DNA of 64,000 nt from Gemella morbillorum (lineage in GTDB: Bacteria > Bacillota > Bacilli > Staphylococcales > Gemellaceae). Shown here in pieces: positions 27,670 through 36,577 of this stretch (position 1 is the stretch's first letter; the number at the start of each line of letters is the position of its first letter). The notes beneath the pieces are model-generated. The model was not told where the DNA came from. It saw nothing but the letters and a program-made list of their open reading frames with translations, and made no database searches. The stretch lies in contig NZ_LS483440.1 in the NCBI RefSeq assembly GCF_900476045.1, positions 372,001-436,000 of the forward strand, in the 5' to 3' direction. The position numbers and the translations under genes are program-made.

Positions 27670-28142
27670 TGATTATTTTAGGACTTGGAACAAATATAGA
27701 ACCCCGAGAGCAATATTTAAGGAAAGCGCTAGAAGAAATATCTCAAAGGGGTATTAAAATAACTAAGCAAAGTAAGATTTATCAAACTCCAGCTTGGGGT
27801 GGGGTAGCAAATCAAAATTTTTTAAATATGTGTATTGAAGTTGATTGTAATTTAAAAGCACATGAATTATTGGATATAATTCAAGAAATAGAACTAGATC
27901 TAGGACGTGTTCGCCTGAAACATTGGGGAAATAGAACGATAGATATTGATATTATAGAGTATAAAGGACAAAAGTTTAATGATGAAAGATTAACAGTTCC
28001 TCATAAGTATCTTCATGATAGAAACTTTGTTTTACAACCTATTTATGAGTTGTATGGTGATGTGAAGATAGATGGAAAAAGTATAAAAAAATCGTTAGAA
28101 AATATCGATGCTCCTATTGAAGTCTATTTAGAAAAGATATAG
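27669..28142 (+). CDS. folK: 6-hydroxymethyl-7,8-dihydropterin pyrophosphokinase
   Basis: 157 residues from ATG 27669, which overlaps the folB stop by one base (TAATG); a longer in-frame extension into folB is not needed. HPPK markers: LGLGTNIEPREQYLRKAL near 4-21, SKIYQTPAWGGVANQNFLNMC near 36, ELDLGRVRLKHWGNRTIDIDII near 78-99 and LTVPHKYLHDRNFVLQPIYEL near 110. It transfers pyrophosphate from ATP to the pterin, directly after the FolB step. Confidence 0.94.
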   Translation: MIILGLGTNIEPREQYLRKALEEISQRGIKITKQSKIYQTPAWGGVANQNFLNMCIEVDCNLKAHELLDIIQEIELDLGRVRLKHWGNRTIDIDIIEYKGQKFNDERLTVPHKYLHDRNFVLQPIYELYGDVKIDGKSIKKSLENIDAPIEVYLEKI

Positions 28143-28157
28143 AAGAAAGGATAGAGA

Positions 28158-29165
28158 ATGTTTAAAATAAGAGAAGTAGAAATACCAAATAAAGTTGTTT
28201 TAGCACCTATGGCAGGAGTTTGTAATGCCGCTTTTCGACTAACAGCAAAAGAGTTTGGAGCGGGCTTGGTTTGTGCGGAGATGGTTAGTGATAAAGCCAT
28301 TTTGTTTAATAATCAAAAAACTATGAATATGTTATATATAGACCCGAGAGAACGTCCGCTTAGTCTTCAAATATTTGGTGGAGAAATAGACACTTTAGTA
28401 GAAGCAGCAAAATATGTAGATAAAAATACAGAGGCTGATATTATAGATTTAAATATGGGTTGTCCAGTACCTAAAATAACAAAAGTAGATGCAGGAAGTA
28501 AGTTGCTTTTAGATCCAGATAAGGTTTATGAGGTAATTGCTAGATTGGTAGATGCGGTATCTAAACCTGTAACTGTAAAAATGCGTATGGGTTGGGATGA
28601 TGAGCATATTTATATTATGGACAATGCAAGAAATGCAGAGCGAGCAGGGGCTAGTGCAATAGCTATTCATGGACGTACAAAGGTACAAATGTACAGTGGT
28701 AAAGCTAATTGGGATGTTATTCGTGATGTAAAAAAAGAATTGAAAATTCCAGTAATTGGGAACGGAGATGTTACCACACCTGAATTAGCAAAAAAAATGT
28801 TGGATGATACAAATTGTGACGCTGTTATGATTGGGCGTGCAGCTTTGGGGAATCCTTGGATGTTATATCGCACAGTTAAATATTTGGAGACAGGTGAGTT
28901 GAGTGATGAACCTAGCCCAAGGGAAAAAATAGATGTTTGTTTATTACATTTAAGACGACTTATGGAAATAAAACCAGAGAAAGTTGCTGTTCATGAAATG
29001 AGAAAACATGCGGCATATTATATGAAGGGAATTAAAGGTGGTTCTAAAGTTAAAAAAGAATTGAACCAATTAAATAGTTATTCAGAAATGGAGAATTTAT
29101 TTGGGGAATTTCTTGATTATTTAGAGAATGGAGTAGGAAAAGAAAAAAAGGAAATAATAATTTAA
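28158..29165 (+). CDS. dusB: tRNA-dihydrouridine synthase
   Basis: 335 residues. FMN-dependent TIM barrel with VVLAPMAGVCNAAFRLTAKEFG near 13, LQIFGGE near 73, DLNMGCPVPKITKVDAGSKLL (active-site Cys) near 98-118, VKMRMGWDDEH near 140, HGRTKVQMYSG near 170 and VIGNGDV near 195. Reduces uridines in tRNA D-loops. Follows folK by 15 bases, as in Bacillus (yacF/dusB). Confidence 0.94.
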   Translation: MFKIREVEIPNKVVLAPMAGVCNAAFRLTAKEFGAGLVCAEMVSDKAILFNNQKTMNMLYIDPRERPLSLQIFGGEIDTLVEAAKYVDKNTEADIIDLNMGCPVPKITKVDAGSKLLLDPDKVYEVIARLVDAVSKPVTVKMRMGWDDEHIYIMDNARNAERAGASAIAIHGRTKVQMYSGKANWDVIRDVKKELKIPVIGNGDVTTPELAKKMLDDTNCDAVMIGRAALGNPWMLYRTVKYLETGELSDEPSPREKIDVCLLHLRRLMEIKPEKVAVHEMRKHAAYYMKGIKGGSKVKKELNQLNSYSEMENLFGEFLDYLENGVGKEKKEIII

Positions 29166-29349
29166 TGTATTAAATTATTAGCTATAAAATTTAGTATATT
29201 ATAATTATTTTTATACTTTATTTAATGAAAAGCATATTATAGCTATATAACAACTAAATACAGCATTTTAAAAAAATTAATTATAATCAGGTAGCAAAGC
29301 CAATACTCAAAAATTAGAGTAAAATCTAGTCAAGAGTAATTTAATGTGT

Positions 29350-29355
29350 TATAAT
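29350..29355 (+). promoter_or_regulatory. Extended -10 promoter before the pyruvate kinase homologue
   Basis: TGTTATAAT (TG at 29347, TATAAT 29350-29355). The -35 position (TAGTCA at 29327) is poor, which an extended -10 can offset. The leader then contains GGAGGT before ATG 29395. Confidence 0.5.
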
Positions 29356-29394
29356 TGGTTTGAAGAAATTGTCGTTAAGAGGAGGTAGAAATTT

Positions 29395-30543
29395 ATGACT
29401 AGAAAATCAAAAGTTATAGCAACACTAGGTAACAGTACAGATAGTATTTTAGAAAAAATTGTAGATGGTGGAGCAGATGTAGTTTTAATAGATACTTATT
29501 ATGGTGAAGAAGAAGAAAATGTTTCAAGAATAGAAAAAATAAAGCAACTAAGAGAAAAGCTAAATAAAAATACAGCTATTATATATGATTTAGATCATAT
29601 ATATGCACAAAGCAAGTATAAACTTATAAAAATAGAGGAAGAGAGCGTAGACTTTGCATGTAAGCACGATGTAGATTTTATTGCTTGTCCATTTGTAAGT
29701 AATATCGATGAAATTCGTAAAGTTAAAGATATACTTACAAGTCGCGGGAAAAAGGATATCGGTTTAATTGTGAAGATAGACTGTAAAGAAGCTTATGATA
29801 ATATTGATGAAATAATTAGCTTTGCAGATTCTATTATGATTAATCGTGATGAGTTAGGTATGGAAATGCCTTATCAAAATCTTCCAAGTATACAAAAAGA
29901 AATAATAAGAAAAGCTAATGATTCTACTAAAGATGTTATTTTAACAACACAAATGTTACATTCGATGATATATAATCCAAGACCGACACGTGCAGAAGTG
30001 TCAGATGTAGCTAATGCTATTATTGATGGAGTAGATGCTATTATGCTTATAGAAGAAACAGCGACAGGTAGTTATCCTAAAGAAGTTCTTGAAACAGTAG
30101 ATAGAATTATAAAATATATTGAAAAACAAGATGTTGTCAATGAAGAAGATACTGAATACAGAAAACATAAAATGGATATTGCGCATGCGATTTCATTATC
30201 TACAAAACACTTGCTAGATGCTGTTGATGTTAACAATATTGTAACTTACACTAAATCAGGAAGCACAGCTAAGTTTATAGCAAGATATAGACCGAAAGTA
30301 CCAGTACTTGCAGTTGTACCAACAAAAGAAAAAGCACGTAAATTAGCATTGACAAGAGGTATTACAGCATTTATAGAGCCAAAAACTTTAACAATGGAAG
30401 AGATGTTAGAAAATGCTGCACAATATTCAAAAGAATCAGGGTTAGCAAAAGAAGGTGATTATATTTTAATTACCGCTGGACAACCAGATTTAGGCAAAGA
30501 TAATGTGCCACCAACAGATTTTGTTAACATACGTAGTGTTTAA
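29395..30543 (+). CDS. Pyruvate kinase homologue lacking the B domain, probably catalytically altered
   Basis: 382 residues against about 470 or more for pyruvate kinase. The barrel and C-terminal domain are clear: SKVIATLGNSTDSILEKIVDGGAD, VDFIACPFVSNIDEIRKVKDIL, GLIVKIDCKEAYDNIDEII, and NPRPTRAEVSDVANAIIDG; the allosteric-type domain has KSGSTAKFIARYRPKVPVLAV. The B domain, normally about 100 residues after the third barrel strand, is replaced by a short linker (near 68-85). Active-site motifs are changed: RLNFSHG is LIDTYYG, SGETA is IEETA, and the metal-binding Glu/Asp pair (KIE, RGDLG) reads KID and RDELG. Pyruvate kinase activity is doubtful; a regulatory role is possible. Single gene with its own promoter and terminator. 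Confidence 0.85.
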   Translation: MTRKSKVIATLGNSTDSILEKIVDGGADVVLIDTYYGEEEENVSRIEKIKQLREKLNKNTAIIYDLDHIYAQSKYKLIKIEEESVDFACKHDVDFIACPFVSNIDEIRKVKDILTSRGKKDIGLIVKIDCKEAYDNIDEIISFADSIMINRDELGMEMPYQNLPSIQKEIIRKANDSTKDVILTTQMLHSMIYNPRPTRAEVSDVANAIIDGVDAIMLIEETATGSYPKEVLETVDRIIKYIEKQDVVNEEDTEYRKHKMDIAHAISLSTKHLLDAVDVNNIVTYTKSGSTAKFIARYRPKVPVLAVVPTKEKARKLALTRGITAFIEPKTLTMEEMLENAAQYSKESGLAKEGDYILITAGQPDLGKDNVPPTDFVNIRSV

Positions 30544-30609
30544 TAAAGTTTAGACATTATGAAAAATTGGTAATAAAAATTATTTGTAAATCACAAGTTA
30601 AACAAATGT

Positions 30610-30660
30610 ATCAAAAGGATTTAATTCTATTAAAAGTAGGATAAAATCCTTTTGATTTCA
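30610..30660 (+). terminator. Terminator after the pyruvate kinase homologue
   Basis: ATCAAAAGGATTT/AAATCCTTTTGAT (30610-30622, 30644-30656), perfect 13-bp arms with a 21-base loop, then TTCATG. Long loop lowers confidence. Confidence 0.65.
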
Positions 30661-30794
30661 TGTTAATATATTTATTAGTGTAGTTTATATAAGTTATAGT
30701 TTTAAATTTTATACAAAAAATGATATACTAAAATCTAATAAGTTTGGATATAAATGAAAACAGAAAGTGATTTGTGAAAAGGAATTAGAATATT

Positions 30795-31646
30795 ATGAAA
30801 GAAGAAAATAAGAAGAGATTATTAAACAGAATAATAAAATATGTATTATTAACGATATTAGTGATAGGTATTTCTTTTGGAGTATACTCATACTTTAAGG
30901 CAGGAGAGGATATACAACCTATTCAAGAAATACAAAAAATAGACCAACAAGAAACAAAAGATGAAGGTTATAAGCCGGATAAAGCAGAAAAAGAATATTT
31001 AGAAAAAAAATTCAAGGAGCTAAGAGATATTAATAGCGATGTAATTGCTTATATGTATGTTCCGGGAGATGGTGAAGATTCATTAAAAGAACCAATTTTA
31101 CAGACTACAAATAATAGTAAATACTTAGTAACAGATATTTATAATAAGCCATCAAATCTTATCGGTGCAGTGTTTATGGATTATGAAAACAATGCATCTT
31201 TCGCAGAAAAAGATATTAAATGGATTTTTGGGCATGCTCGAGGTGGTATAGAAGAAAAACGAATAACACTAGATACTAGAGTCTTTAATAATATAAATTG
31301 GTTTGGTAAAAAAGATTATTTCGATACACATAGAGTTATTGTTATTGAAACACCGGAAAGAAAATATTATTATGAAGTGACAGGTGTTAGCGTTGTTAAT
31401 GAAAATACAGAATTATATCAACTTCCTAACAATTCAGAAGATAAACAAATATTTATAAATAAGTTTAAAGCAAGTTCGAAAAATTGGCTATCTGATACTA
31501 AAATTTCTGGAGATGATAATATGGCAGTTTTTGCTACTTGTAGGTTAGATAACGTTTATTTAAGAAGTTTAGTACTAGCTAGACAAATACCAGATTCTGA
31601 ATTGAAGAATTTTTTAGAAAAATACAAAGATTTATTAAATAGCTAA
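30795..31646 (+). CDS. srtB: Class B sortase
   Basis: 283 residues. N-terminal signal-anchor helix (IIKYVLLTILVIGISFGVYSYF). Sortase core: INSDVIAYMYVPG near 78, EPILQTTNNSKYL near 100, GAVFMDYENN near 125, catalytic His in WIFGHARGG near 149, catalytic Cys in VFATCRLDN near 248 and Arg in YLRSLVLARQ near 258. Class B sortases anchor NPQTN-like haem proteins, or in some genera build pili; no such substrate is adjacent. The LPKTG nuclease at 24870 would normally need a class A sortase, not seen here. Confidence 0.88.
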   Translation: MKEENKKRLLNRIIKYVLLTILVIGISFGVYSYFKAGEDIQPIQEIQKIDQQETKDEGYKPDKAEKEYLEKKFKELRDINSDVIAYMYVPGDGEDSLKEPILQTTNNSKYLVTDIYNKPSNLIGAVFMDYENNASFAEKDIKWIFGHARGGIEEKRITLDTRVFNNINWFGKKDYFDTHRVIVIETPERKYYYEVTGVSVVNENTELYQLPNNSEDKQIFINKFKASSKNWLSDTKISGDDNMAVFATCRLDNVYLRSLVLARQIPDSELKNFLEKYKDLLNS

Positions 31647-31651
31647 GAAAA

Positions 31652-31685
31652 AAGAATATTCCTGAATTTCAGGAATATTCTTTTT
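31652..31685. terminator. Bidirectional terminator between srtB and the MFS gene
   Basis: GAATATTCCTGAA (31654-31666) pairs with TTCAGGAATATTC (31668-31680) almost without loop, with A runs before and T5 after. Serves both convergent genes. Confidence 0.88.
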
Positions 31686-32835
31686 AGTTGTTATTATCTT
31701 TTAAACTAAAGTAACTAATAACAGTACATATTAGCATAGCAAGTGTAGTTATATAAAATGGAGTTATAAATTTTTCTAAATGTAGAGCTTCAGGTAGTTT
31801 AGTAAGAATAATAGGTGTTAAAATGACACCAATATTACCACCAACTAACATAATACTTGTACTAAAGTTAATAAATTTATTTTCCAGCTTATTAGAAATG
31901 TAAAAGAAGTTGAATGACATAGCCCCAACAAAACTAATTCCGATAAGAATAGCTCCTAAAATAAATAAAACTATATTATTAGAAAATGAAAATATCATAC
32001 TACCCAAAGTCATAAAGCTCAGCATAATAGTTAATGTAAGGTTTTTAGCTCTTTTTACTAAAAATCCGAATAATAAACCAGAGAAGATACCACTAATTGC
32101 AAGGACAGTTAATAAGTTCGTTACTGTAGCAGAATGATAGAAATATTTTTCAATCAACAATGTAGGAATCTTAATTGTAGCCCCCATATAAGAAACACCG
32201 ATAAAAAAGGTAAGCATTGTTAAATAAATAGTTTCTTTATGAAATTTACCACTTACTTTTTTATTATAGATATTTTCAGAGTTTGGAACAAAAAATAAAA
32301 ATAATATAAATATAGGTAGTGCTAAGGCATAAACTAAAAAGGTATATTGCACACCTAATATTACTAGATACCCTGAAATAAATGTTGTTAATGCTTTACC
32401 AATATTTAAAAATGCAGTACGAAGACCAATCATAGTACCACGAGTACTATCATCAAAAAAGTCGCTGATTAAGCTAATTGATAATGAATTAAAAAGTCCA
32501 ATTCCTGCGCCAAGAAACAATCTGCTAATTAAGACTAATTTGAAATTAGATGTAAAGACAGGAACTAATCCAAAAATAAATATTATAATAAGTCCCAGTA
32601 AAACAGTATTCTTTTTCCCTAAAAATTTTATGACTACATTGCTAAGTAAAACGAAAATTGTAATCATCATAGCGGGTATAGTTGCAAGTGACTCTACAGA
32701 TGCTAGCCCAATATTAGAATTTTGTTCATTATAAAAATTATAAAGACTTGGGATAACAGGAGAAATTGCTAAGTGGGACATCAAAAGTATAGATATGCTA
32801 AGTAATGAAAACTTAGCTGCCAGATTTAATTTCAT
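31684..32835 (-). CDS. MFS transporter
   Basis: 383 residues with about 12 helices. The DHA1-type loop after helix 2 is present as NVVIKFLGKKNTVLLG near 66-81, and LFLGAGIGLFNSLSISLISDFF near 105-126 is typical of helix 4-5 drug/metabolite transporters. Substrate unknown. AAGGAG is upstream of the ATG at 32835. Single-gene unit. Confidence 0.85.
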   Translation of the reverse strand: MKLNLAAKFSLLSISILLMSHLAISPVIPSLYNFYNEQNSNIGLASVESLATIPAMMITIFVLLSNVVIKFLGKKNTVLLGLIIIFIFGLVPVFTSNFKLVLISRLFLGAGIGLFNSLSISLISDFFDDSTRGTMIGLRTAFLNIGKALTTFISGYLVILGVQYTFLVYALALPIFILFLFFVPNSENIYNKKVSGKFHKETIYLTMLTFFIGVSYMGATIKIPTLLIEKYFYHSATVTNLLTVLAISGIFSGLLFGFLVKRAKNLTLTIMLSFMTLGSMIFSFSNNIVLFILGAILIGISFVGAMSFNFFYISNKLENKFINFSTSIMLVGGNIGVILTPIILTKLPEALHLEKFITPFYITTLAMLICTVISYFSLKDNNN

Positions 32836-33069
32836 TGTATTCTCCTTAGAATGTTATATTAATAAATATACCATACAAGTATAAAAAAAATAATACTAAA
32901 GGTCAAGTCTTATCCGATGGAGATAGAGTTGACAAAGACAAGAATTTTAGAACGAGGGTTTTAGAATATTATATTATGATTTATAAAAACAATTTAAATC
33001 AAGACTTGTTATTAAATTTATAATGAGATAAAATATAAATAATATTACTTATGGAGGAATATTTATATA

Positions 33070-33699
33070 ATGGCAAAAGCAGAAATAAGAAGAATAGTAA
33101 TGGATATGGTAGAAGAAAATTGCTATATAGTATATAAAAATGATCGCGGACTTATAATAGACCCAGGAGAAGGCTTTGAAAAGATACAAAAAGCTGTAGA
33201 AGAACTAGGAGTTAAGATTGAAGCAATTCTTTTAACACATGCTCATTTCGATCATATTATGTCACTGGATGAATGTAGAAAATATTATAAAGTTCCAGTG
33301 TATATTTCACCTTATGAAAGAGATTGGCTAAGTAATCCTGATTTTAATGGTTCAACAATGTTTAGATTAAGAAGAGCGCCTATGACAGAAGCGGCAGAGT
33401 TTGAATTTGAGGAAAATAAAAAATACGAACTTGCAGGCATGAGTTTTACAGTTTTACCAACTCCAGGTCATTCTCCAGGTGGAGTATCTTTTGATTTTGG
33501 AAAATTCATTATCGTAGGAGATGCATTGTTTAGAAGTGGATTTGGACGTTATGATCTTTATGGTTCTGACTTTAATGCTTTGAAAAATTCACTACATAAT
33601 GTTTTGTTTAAACTAGATGAAGAAAAAATAGTTTATCCAGGACATGGAGATGATACGACAATAGGACGCGAGCGTCATTTTAATTTAATAGGAAATTAA
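33070..33699 (+). CDS. Metallo-beta-lactamase-fold hydrolase, glyoxalase II-like
   Basis: 209 residues. Zinc-site motif LTHAHFDHIMSLDE near 57 (HxHxDH), a further His in LPTPGHSPGGVSF near 134, the bridging Asp in IVGDALFRSGFGRYDLYG near 152 and the last His in YPGHGDDT near 190. Matches the YqgX-type hydroxyacylglutathione hydrolase-like group. GGAGG SD. Three PH-domain genes follow 41 bases downstream. Confidence 0.9.
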   Translation: MAKAEIRRIVMDMVEENCYIVYKNDRGLIIDPGEGFEKIQKAVEELGVKIEAILLTHAHFDHIMSLDECRKYYKVPVYISPYERDWLSNPDFNGSTMFRLRRAPMTEAAEFEFEENKKYELAGMSFTVLPTPGHSPGGVSFDFGKFIIVGDALFRSGFGRYDLYGSDFNALKNSLHNVLFKLDEEKIVYPGHGDDTTIGRERHFNLIGN

Positions 33700-33740
33700 C
33701 AATTATAGAAATAAAAATAAGTAAAGGGTTAAGTAAAATT

Positions 33741-34238
33741 GTGAAAAAGCACGTAGGAAAATGGTTTATATATTACAAATTTTTTAATGTTTTATGGCTC
33801 GGTTTAATTTTGATTGGAAGCATTTATGCATTATTAATGCTTTTAAATATTGATAGTATAGCAGGTTGGAGTATCTATCTTATAGCAGGGGTATTGATAG
33901 GAGGTTTATTTTTAAATACTCTTATTGGTATGTTAGTCCAAAAAAATTATAAAGATAATACTTTTTATGAAATAACGAATCGACATATAAGAGTGGGACA
34001 GGCAATGTGCTATGCATATTTTAAAGAAGAAAAGACAGCACCAGTACATAATGTTCTTAACTATAGAATAGTGCAGAATCCTTTGTTGAAATTAGCAAAT
34101 ATTTATGTGCTAAGGATAAATTGTGGATCAGAATTTTTAAAAATTTATGCAGAGAAAGATGATATAACAGAGTTAGAATATATTTTGAAAGAAATATTAA
34201 AAGATAATTTAGAATATAGGAGGTACAAAGATGAATAA
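33741..34238 (+). CDS. PH-domain (bPH_2, YdbS-like) membrane protein
   Basis: 165 residues from GTG. Two membrane helices (about 14-35 and 43-65, with the GGLFLNTLIGM segment), then a bPH_2 domain: YEITNRHIRVGQAMCYAYFKEEKTAPVHNVLNYRIVQNPLLKLANI. B. subtilis YdbS has this form. Overlaps the next gene by 8 bases. The ydbST operon in B. subtilis is under SigW and gives resistance to antimicrobials of other bacilli; a similar envelope-defence role here is inference. Confidence 0.8.
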   Translation: MKKHVGKWFIYYKFFNVLWLGLILIGSIYALLMLLNIDSIAGWSIYLIAGVLIGGLFLNTLIGMLVQKNYKDNTFYEITNRHIRVGQAMCYAYFKEEKTAPVHNVLNYRIVQNPLLKLANIYVLRINCGSEFLKIYAEKDDITELEYILKEILKDNLEYRRYKDE

Positions 34239-35769
34239 TATAAAAAAAAGTCGGGTACATCCTTTAGGAATTTTAGATTTTATTATCTCTGTTTTAAAAC
34301 TCTTCTGGATTTTTGTAATACTACTCTTGCGAGAAGATGGATTACCAAGGTATTTAATTCTTGCTGGAATCTGTTTAATTTTAATATTATGGGGTGTGTT
34401 AAATTATTTGGCAACGACTTATGAAGTAGCAGATAATGTTATAATATATCGTGAAGGTATTTTCAATAAAAAAATAAAGAATATCAATTTGGAAAATATT
34501 CAATCATTAGATACGAGTTCTAATATTTTATATCAAGTTTTTAATCTTGTTTCATTAGATATTAATTTGGTAGCAGATAAGATTAGAATAAGACCACTAA
34601 AAAAAGATATAGCTTTAGCATTAATTCATAAACTCAATAAAGTGAAAAATGTTAATAAAACTAATATAAATAATCAAGATATTGGACAGCATGAAGAATT
34701 GGGATTAATAATAGAGGAAAAAGAAGAAGTGAAAATTCTATCGCTGAGTATAAAAGATTTGATTTTTTATGGATTACTACGAGTGAGATTTTTAGCGGCA
34801 TTAGGTCTACTTTTTGCTTTTTATGATAAAATTAAGGATGTTGTTAAGTATATTTTTGATAGTAGCGATATAGTAGATAAATATCTAGAAAAAGGAGCGA
34901 AAAGTGCAGCAGGTGATGTTAAGTTATTAATTACAATAACTCTTGTTTTTATAGTACTTGTTATAATTGGCTCAATTATATTTACCGTAACTAAATTCTA
35001 TAATTTCACATTACTAAGAAAAGATAATAATCTTCTTTGTAAGTATGGCTTATTGAATAAAAAATCTTTAGTGATTGATATAGAAAGATTACAAAGTATT
35101 AAAATAAAAGAGCCGTTACGCTATAGATTCTTTGGCTTAGTAAAGTTATCAGTGGAAACTTTAACGAAAACAGTATCAGAGGATTTGAGTGAACAAAAGA
35201 CAACAATAGATCTTATGCCATTAGTTCCAAAAAAAGAGGCACAAAGATTTATTGAAGAAAACTTAAGTTTAGATTTAGGGTATTATAATAGTTTAAAAGG
35301 GGAGAAAATCCCAAAACGTGCAAGATTTGTAATGTATCGTTGGAGTGTTATAAATTGTGCGTTTCTTCCTCTAATTATATTTTTCTTTCTTTATATGGTG
35401 AAAATTCCAGTTTTGGAAATGAAAAAAATAGAGATAGCTTTAGTACTTTATCTTGTCTTACTTTTCTATAGTCTTTTAACAAAAATATATAAGTTAAAAA
35501 ATAATGAAATAGCTTATGATAACAATAATTTTAAATATACATATATGAGTGGATTGGAAATTGTCACAGAGTTTATTAAAGTTAAGAAGGTTGGAACAAT
35601 AAACAAGCAAACTCATTATTTCTTAAATCGTCTAAATCTTGTTCATCTAAAGATTAATTCAATAGGGAATAACTCTGATATAAATTTACGATATTATGAT
35701 AAACAATATCATCTTAAGTTAGAAAAAGATTTCTTAGAAAAGGAGACTGTTTATGCAAATAATATTTAA
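34231..35769 (+). CDS. Triple PH-domain (YdbT-like) membrane protein
   Basis: 512 residues with helix pairs near 15-60, 180-250 and 370-405, each followed by a bPH_2 unit: ATYEVADN-like TTYEVADNVIIYREGIFNKKI near 70, FYNFTLLRKDNNLLCKYGLLNKKS near 255 and IAYDNNNFKYTYMSGLEIVTEF near 428. Three PH repeats in about 500 residues is the YdbT layout. GGAGG SD inside the preceding gene and overlap of 8 bases upstream and 17 bases downstream show tight coupling. Confidence 0.82.
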   Translation: MNNIKKSRVHPLGILDFIISVLKLFWIFVILLLREDGLPRYLILAGICLILILWGVLNYLATTYEVADNVIIYREGIFNKKIKNINLENIQSLDTSSNILYQVFNLVSLDINLVADKIRIRPLKKDIALALIHKLNKVKNVNKTNINNQDIGQHEELGLIIEEKEEVKILSLSIKDLIFYGLLRVRFLAALGLLFAFYDKIKDVVKYIFDSSDIVDKYLEKGAKSAAGDVKLLITITLVFIVLVIIGSIIFTVTKFYNFTLLRKDNNLLCKYGLLNKKSLVIDIERLQSIKIKEPLRYRFFGLVKLSVETLTKTVSEDLSEQKTTIDLMPLVPKKEAQRFIEENLSLDLGYYNSLKGEKIPKRARFVMYRWSVINCAFLPLIIFFFLYMVKIPVLEMKKIEIALVLYLVLLFYSLLTKIYKLKNNEIAYDNNNFKYTYMSGLEIVTEFIKVKKVGTINKQTHYFLNRLNLVHLKINSIGNNSDINLRYYDKQYHLKLEKDFLEKETVYANNI

Positions 35770-36250
35770 AAAAGAGCGATATATATTACCAGAAAAAGCT
35801 AAATTTTATTATAAGCTAGATTACTTACTTAGAACTATAATGGCTATTTTAACAGTATTAGGGATTGTGAGCTTTAGGTTTTTTGTTTTAGAAAAGCAAT
35901 TAGAGTATCTTTTATTTTCTATTATTATCGGTTTAATTTTTATAGTAGGAGGAATATGTATTTGGAAAATAGTACCTCTAAAATATGAGAATTATTCATA
36001 TAGTTTTGACAAAGAGGGTATAACTTTAGTTAGAGGTGTGTTTTTTAAGGTGAAGGAATTTTTGCCATATAATACTATACAAGATGTGACTTTAGAAAAA
36101 GGACCTATATTATCAAAATTAAATTTAGCAAATATAAAGATAAAAGGTATTAATAGTGTTTTAACAATAGATACAATTGATGAAGAATTAGCAGAAGAAA
36201 TAAAAGAAAATATATTAAAAGAGCGTAGTTTGTATAATGTAGAGTATTAG
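35753..36250 (+). CDS. Third PH-domain membrane protein of the YdbS/T-like operon
   Basis: 165 residues: two helices (about 22-42 and 50-72) and a bPH_2 domain (YSYSFDKEGITLVRGVFFKVKEFLPYNTIQDVTLEKGPILSKLNLANIKI). It begins 17 bases inside the YdbT-like gene. A third such protein is not part of the Bacillus ydbST pair. Function unknown. Confidence 0.78.
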   Translation: MQIIFKKERYILPEKAKFYYKLDYLLRTIMAILTVLGIVSFRFFVLEKQLEYLLFSIIIGLIFIVGGICIWKIVPLKYENYSYSFDKEGITLVRGVFFKVKEFLPYNTIQDVTLEKGPILSKLNLANIKIKGINSVLTIDTIDEELAEEIKENILKERSLYNVEY

Positions 36251-36297
36251 TTCTAAATAATATTTAGAATTAATACGTTTATTATAATTCTTTTTGG

Positions 36298-36326
36298 TTG
36301 ACAAAAGAATGGAACTGTATTAGAAT
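36298..36326 (+). promoter_or_regulatory. metK promoter
   Basis: TTGACA (36298-36303), 17-base spacer, TAGAAT (36321-36326), 30 bases before the SAM-I aptamer. Confidence 0.7.
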
Positions 36327-36354
36327 TTACTATACTGATAAAAGAAATATAAAT

Positions 36355-36456
36355 ACTTATCAAGAGTGAGTGAGGGATAAGGCCCGATGATCTCCAGCAA
36401 CCTAGTCATTTGATTAAGGTGCTTTCCTTAGCAAAGTTTACTTTGAACGATGAGGT
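36355..36456 (+). promoter_or_regulatory. SAM-I (S-box) riboswitch
   Basis: The conserved S-box order is clear: CTTATCAAGAG, GAGGGATAAGGCCCGATGA, CCAGCAACCT, AAGGTGCTTTCCTT, then GAACGATGAG. P1 pairs CTTATC (36356-36361) with GATGAG (36449-36454). It is followed by an intrinsic terminator and metK, so SAM is expected to stop its own synthetase. Confidence 0.96.
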
Positions 36457-36462
36457 ATATAA

Positions 36463-36500
36463 AAAGACCTTATCTAACATGATGAGGTCTTTAATTTTTT
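36463..36500 (+). terminator. metK: Riboswitch-controlled terminator of metK
   Basis: AAAGACCTTATC (36463-36474) pairs with GATGAGGTCTTT (36481-36492), followed by AATTTTTT. Its left arm contains CTTATC, a copy of the P1 5' strand, so it can compete with P1 for GATGAG, as in classical S-box control. Confidence 0.92.
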
Positions 36501-36577
36501 ATGTTAAAAAAATTAAGGATAAGAGTGATAGTTTTGTATTAATATCAGACAAAACAGATAAGAGTTAGGAGAAAAAA

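Noticed and set aside
29281-29310. GTAGCAAAGCCAA, reminiscent of the c-di-GMP-I riboswitch core
   Set aside because: The remaining conserved blocks and the closing stems of that aptamer are absent.
36298-36336. TATACT at 36331 as the metK -10
   Set aside because: It is 27 bases from TTGACA; TAGAAT at 36321 gives the correct 17-base spacing.
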